DNA of 64,000 nt from Panax quinquefolius (taxonomy: Eukaryota; Streptophyta; Magnoliopsida; Apiales; Araliaceae): contig CM035162.1 of assembly GCA_020205615.1 (NCBI GenBank), forward strand, positions 33,878,479 through 33,942,478. Reading direction: 5' to 3'. The notes beneath the pieces were generated by a model. That model saw only the letters and a list, made by a program, of their open reading frames with translations. It ran no database searches and had not been told where the DNA came from. Below, one piece after another: positions 60,163 to 64,000 of this stretch. The stretch's first letter is position 1; the number at the start of each line of letters is the position of its first letter. Made by a program: the position numbers and the translations under genes.

Positions 60163-60610
60163 GAATATCTTTGGCCCGTAGTCAAAGATGAACAGTGTTT
60201 AAATGAACATGAATTAATCTGATGAATATCTTTAAATTTTAGAAGGCAAAGATGAATTATTGATGAATATCTTTTTGCTCAGAATGCAAAGATGACTGTT
60301 GTTGAATATCTTTAAACTTTGAGTGCAAAGATGAATTATTGATGAATATCTTTGGCTTGTAATGCAAAGATGACCGTTGTTGAATATCTTTAGCTCGTAG
60401 TGCAAAGATGAATTATTGATGAATATCTTTGGCTCAGAATGCAAAGATGACCCGTTGTTGAATATCTTTAGCTTCGTAGTGCAAAAGATGAATTATTGAT
60501 GAATATCTTTGGCTTTGAATGCAAAGATGACCCGTTGTTGAATATCTTTAGCTCAGTAGTGTAAAGATGAATCTGTTGATGAATATCTTCGCCCGCAGCA
60601 AAGATGAATT
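60163..60610 (+). repeat. 39-bp minisatellite of hairpin units, about 11 copies
   Basis: Units start at about 60169, 60226, 60268, 60307, 60347, 60385, 60424, 60463, 60504, 60543 and 60584. Each has the form ATCTTT(G/A), 9-11 bases, CAAAGAT, so each can fold on itself. Two unit types alternate (GATGAATTATTGATGAAT and GATGACCGTTGTTGAAT spacers). Confidence 0.92.
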
Positions 60611-61079
60611 TATTAGTATGATTATGAACATGAACTCGTGATTTGGTATAACCATGATCTTTGATGTTTGAGGTAAAGACAAGTGATGAAAATTATCTTT
60701 GTCTTGGATGAGGAAAGGAATTTAGAACTACAATTACGATTATGAAGTTATACACGTGATTGTGGGATGTGAATTGTTGATTGATGTTACAGGATAAAAC
60801 ATTGTTGGTGGATTTTAACACGGAGAAGACAATAGACTTTATAGTCTATTTGACTCTTCTAACGGATCGCTCATTCCACGCAACTATGGTTGAAAAGTTT
60901 TATCATCTACCATATGTTCTAAATCTCGATTTATGACATCGATGAAGACTATTGATAATTTATTTATCTTTAGTCATAATATTCTTTATCGAGCTAGTCA
61001 GGTTTCACCCTTTTGTTTCACAATTCCTTTCGTGTAATAAAAGTGTATTTGGGTCGAGCGGGGATAGCGAGGAATAGAG

Positions 61080-61530
61080 TGGTGGTCTATAGATGTTGAG
61101 GGTGAGGTGAATTTAACTTGGAAGGGTGTTTTGTCACTATCATACAAGATGTCTAATGACATACAACCTCGTGTTATCATAAGACATGGTTGGTTTCATC
61201 CACTTGCCGAGTATATTTACAAGCACTACCTATATAATCTTGGTGTTTGTTTGGAGTATAATACCCAATTAGAGACAAGTGGAGATAATGATATGTCAAG
61301 AGAAGACTCACCATTGGGAAGAATATGATAGTAATCTTCTCGTTTTTTCTTTGGGGTTCTATTAGGTCAACCAAGGATAATTTCGTGGCTATATGATATC
61401 TACCATAACCTAAAAGCATGGCCTCCCATGTATGAAGGTTTTCTTGAGCACTTCCCAAAGATTCTAATTTCTAAAACAGCTTTTTGACTATACCTTTATG
61501 TAAGGTGTCATTGTGACGTCTTTCTGCTTG
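61080..61530 (+). other. Insert of unknown origin in the element 11 5' LTR
   Basis: About 450 bases replace the LTR segment that normally carries TAGTAGTCCTCACCA and the internal TTGTCTAGA region. It contains an ATG-started 73-codon frame (61107-61328) with NLTWKGVLSLSYKMSNDIQP and HGWFHPLAEYIYKHYLYNLG. I do not recognise it, and it matches no gag or pol domain. It may be captured host or other transposon sequence. Confidence 0.6.
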
Positions 61531-61680
61531 GTATATATTTGTATCCAAACTCACAAAGATATGTGTTGTTGTATTTTGCACGCACAATTATTGTAATAAA
61601 GTTAGTAGTTGTTTTTCGTACCATATATTTGGCGACTCGTAATGGGTTGGATGGAATGAACCTATTTTGGGGTTGTTACA

Positions 61681-62018
61681 TTTGGTATCGTCGAGCTTAG
61701 GGATATGATCTCTGGCGGAGATCGGGGAATAGAATCAGAGGGAGAGATGAGTAAATCCTTCGCTAAAGTGTGTCCTACCTAAGCTTATTTGTTGGTCATC
61801 ATAATATCGAGATATTATGTGATATGTTAATTTGCTTAATTAACCTTTGTTTTGAAGTCGTATTCTAGAATGATATCTAAAATACGAGTGAGATGAAAGC
61901 AATGGAGAAATCATGATGACATGGGGAGATAGAATCGAAATGAAAACAAGGTATTCTCAACTCTTTGAAATACTGTGCACGTAAATTTCGGGGACTTAAA
62001 TTTCATAAGGAGGGAGAT
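61681..62018 (+). pseudogene. Element 11 residual interior
   Basis: A decayed primer site (TTGGTATCGTCGAGC, 61682-61696) and the leader GGGATATGATCTCTGGCGG are followed by a trace of the gag start. A direct jump then leads to the pol end (E-M-K-T-R-Y-S-Q-L-F-E-I, about 61935-61975) and the polypurine AAGGAGGGAGAT before the 3' LTR. Over 4 kb of gag-pol is absent. Confidence 0.85.
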
Positions 62019-64000
62019 TGTAAGACCCTAATTTTATGAAATAAAAGTATTCAATTTTTCTATTCAAGAAATGGTTAAATTGATAAAAGTTAAAGTTAAG
62101 GGTGATATATGAAATTTTTTTTCAAAATACGCAAGGGGTATAAAGTATTCATTATTGTTTGGGATTATTCGTTTGGTCGTGGAATATTCTTTCACGTCGG
62201 GAATATTAAATCGATTTGCAAGCAAGTATTGTGGGCCCCATAATGTAATAACCGCTCGGATGAAGAAAACGACAAAATTAAGTTTTTATAAATAACGACG
62301 TAATCGTTATCAAGTAACAATCGTTGGAATACCCGGTTGGTAAAATAAAGTAATACGCGTTGTTGCATGCAAAGAAGACACCAGATGATACATAAGATTT
62401 TTGAATTATTGATTCTTACGTAAGAAGGCACTACTCAATAATTGTTACAAAGAATTACTGCTCAATATTTTATTTTATTGATTCAATAATTGATGCGTTG
62501 ATATTTTATATTATTGTTTTCAATAATTATCATCGCACAAGATTCCATTATCGATCAATAATTCATATTATTTAAATAATATTATTAGATAACATTATTG
62601 GCAATGTCTAGAAAGTTCATCAAGGAGAGGTTTGGTCACCTAATTGCGCCGCCAAGAAGAGAGAAATTTTATCGAAAAGCCCCTTTCTGGGAACGCCTCT
62701 GGTTGTCATTTTGTGATTCTATAATATTATTTATGAATAATTAATTATTGATTTATATGACAATGAAATATTTATTTGATGTGGATATAAATGATGGATT
62801 TATTTATGTGGTTATAAATGAAGGAATTAATGTTGAGGTATTTTATCAAGATTTTGTCTGGATTCGAGGTATTAAAAGATCAAATCGATTGTTCTTTACA
62901 AATTTTATTATGTGAGTTATAATTTTTAATCGACCGTTGGATCGTTGGGATTTTTGGATATGTTATACATATATAAGTTGAGTATATGTTCACAAATTTT
63001 GAACCGTTAAAATGAACGATAATTTGTTATCAATTTTAAGAGGTGACCGATTCGTAAATTAGGTTATAAATGATTTTGGTGGAAAATTCTAGAATTGGTG
63101 GGCCCCACTTTTGGTTGGTGAGAAATGTGCTCAATTGAATTTTCAAATGTGGTGGGTGGGAATAGTAGAGGTAAAGCCATCAAAGTCAGAAAGTTAAGTC
63201 CGCTTTGCGTGCTAACATTTTCCTATAAATAGAGGCTAAGTTAGAATTGAAAATCACACCGTAAACAAGTTTTCTCTCTTTCTCTCTATATTATCGAGCG
63301 TATTCTTGTGAGTATTTTGAGTATACTTTGAGTATTGTTAGATTCGGTGCAAGTTCCTTCAAAGACTATATCCTGTTTCAACTAAGTACTGCTCTTCGAG
63401 GGTGGATGTTATTTTCTTCTCGATGATATTATTTCTTCAATATCATTATGTCAAATATTGGTTGGAACTTTTTATCAAATTTGGAACTTTTTCATGTGGG
63501 GTTACTTATTCATGAGTTACTATTCACGAAGTTACTATTCACGAGTTACTATTCACGAAGTTACTATTATTCAGTACTGGCGTGAAGATGATTTTTTTTG
63601 TGGAATTTCTATCTTTTGGTGTTGAGTTACAATTCACGATACTACAAGACTATTCACGATCTGAGATTATTCATTTAATACTAAGACTATTCATCGAAAA
63701 ATGAAAATTTTTCTTTTCGTCTAAAATATCTATTCGGATACTAGCTTTGATTGTATCCATGTTTTGATCATTCTTGAATTTTACACCACTATGATTATTT
63801 TGAGGTATTTTTGGACGTGGATAAAACCAATGCAAAGATGAATGATTTAAGAAGAATATCTTTGGCTCAGAAAAGTGCAAAGATGAACAGTGTTTAAATG
63901 AACATGACTAACTGATGAATATCTTTAGCCATTAGAAGCAAAGATGAATTATTGATGAATATCTTTTGCTCGAATGCAAAGATGACTGTTGTTGAATATC
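62019..64000 (+). repeat. Element 11 3' LTR, incomplete at window edge
   Basis: Begins TGTAAGACCCTA and is colinear with 58334 onward through the TATA box (63224-63231), the 15-bp repeats (63505-63570) and the first hairpin units (63835-64000). The close match suggests this is a recent insertion relative to its hosts. Confidence 0.92.

Larger units (their letters stand above)
58334..61680 (+). repeat. Element 11 5' LTR (3.35 kb)
   Basis: Begins TGTAAGACCCCG and ends GGGGTTGTTACA. TATA at 59545-59552, three to four 15-bp repeats at 59840-59885, an expanded hairpin minisatellite at 60163-60610, and an extra block at about 61080-61530 that other LTRs lack. Same U3 subtype as element 1. Confidence 0.88.
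58334..64000 (+). mobile_element. Element 11: gypsy-type element with nearly empty interior, continues past window
   Basis: 5' LTR 58334-61680, internal 61681-62018 (338 bp), 3' LTR from 62019 to beyond the right edge. The interior keeps the primer site, a fragment of leader/gag start and the pol tail with polypurine tract. It could move only with proteins supplied by a relative. The left flank is TTTGT. Confidence 0.9.

Noticed and set aside
60163..60610. Regular 39-bp repeats considered as a CRISPR array
   Set aside because: The host is a plant, the spacers are themselves repeated, and the block lies inside an LTR with a second copy starting in the partner LTR. It is a minisatellite.

Overview
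This is eukaryotic nuclear DNA, almost certainly from a eudicot plant. It is AT-rich. Nearly all of it is a nest of Ty3/gypsy LTR retrotransposons of the chromodomain-carrying (chromovirus, Tekay/Del-like) kind, with one CACTA DNA transposon, three Stowaway-like MITEs and one apparently intact host gene, a two-exon CYP76-family cytochrome P450. CYP76 enzymes are plant-specific and abundant in terpenoid-rich asterids. An asterid host (for example Lamiales) is my inference from that gene only.

Layout, using element numbers from left to right. Element 1 (-), 1-5404, runs off the left edge. It is inserted in the reverse transcriptase of element 2 (+), whose pieces lie at 5405-6034, 17071-20626 and 31414 to about 32238. 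Element 3 (-), 6035-17070, splits element 2 again and is bounded by a perfect 5-bp target duplication (TGAAG). It holds a solo LTR, element 4 (+), 9105-11926. Element 5 (+), 20627-31413, sits in the 3' LTR of element 2 with target duplication GTTTT. Its 3' side is anomalous: a second copy of the left flank precedes the last LTR. Element 6 (-), about 32239-37025, is a 5' half element.

From 37026 to 44042 is the only low-copy-looking segment. It holds the CYP76 gene (38517-40425, minus strand, 494 codons, GT-AG intron), three MITEs, a solo LTR (element 7, 42276-43365, target duplication ATACA), microsatellites and intergenic DNA. From 44043 a CACTA transposon (element 8) with a decayed TNP2-type transposase runs to 47137. 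There element 9 (-) enters (47138-47337 and 56018-58333). It is split by element 10 (+, 47338-56017) and cut by element 11 (+, 58334 to the right edge), whose internal region has shrunk to 338 bp between two very long LTRs.

All retroelement genes are broken by frameshifts, stops or large deletions, so none can encode a full polyprotein. They share a tRNA-iMet-type primer site, a polypurine tract ending in GGAGG(T/A)T, LTRs beginning TGT(A/T/G)AGACC and ending GGGGGCGTCACA or a variant, and LTR-embedded tandem repeats, some able to form hairpins. The most notable observations are the duplicated flank in element 5, the hairpin minisatellite expanded in element 11, recurrent TG-to-CAG differences between copies, the D-L-G protease motif, and an unexplained insert with an ORF in an LTR of element 11. 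I found no clearly new gene system.
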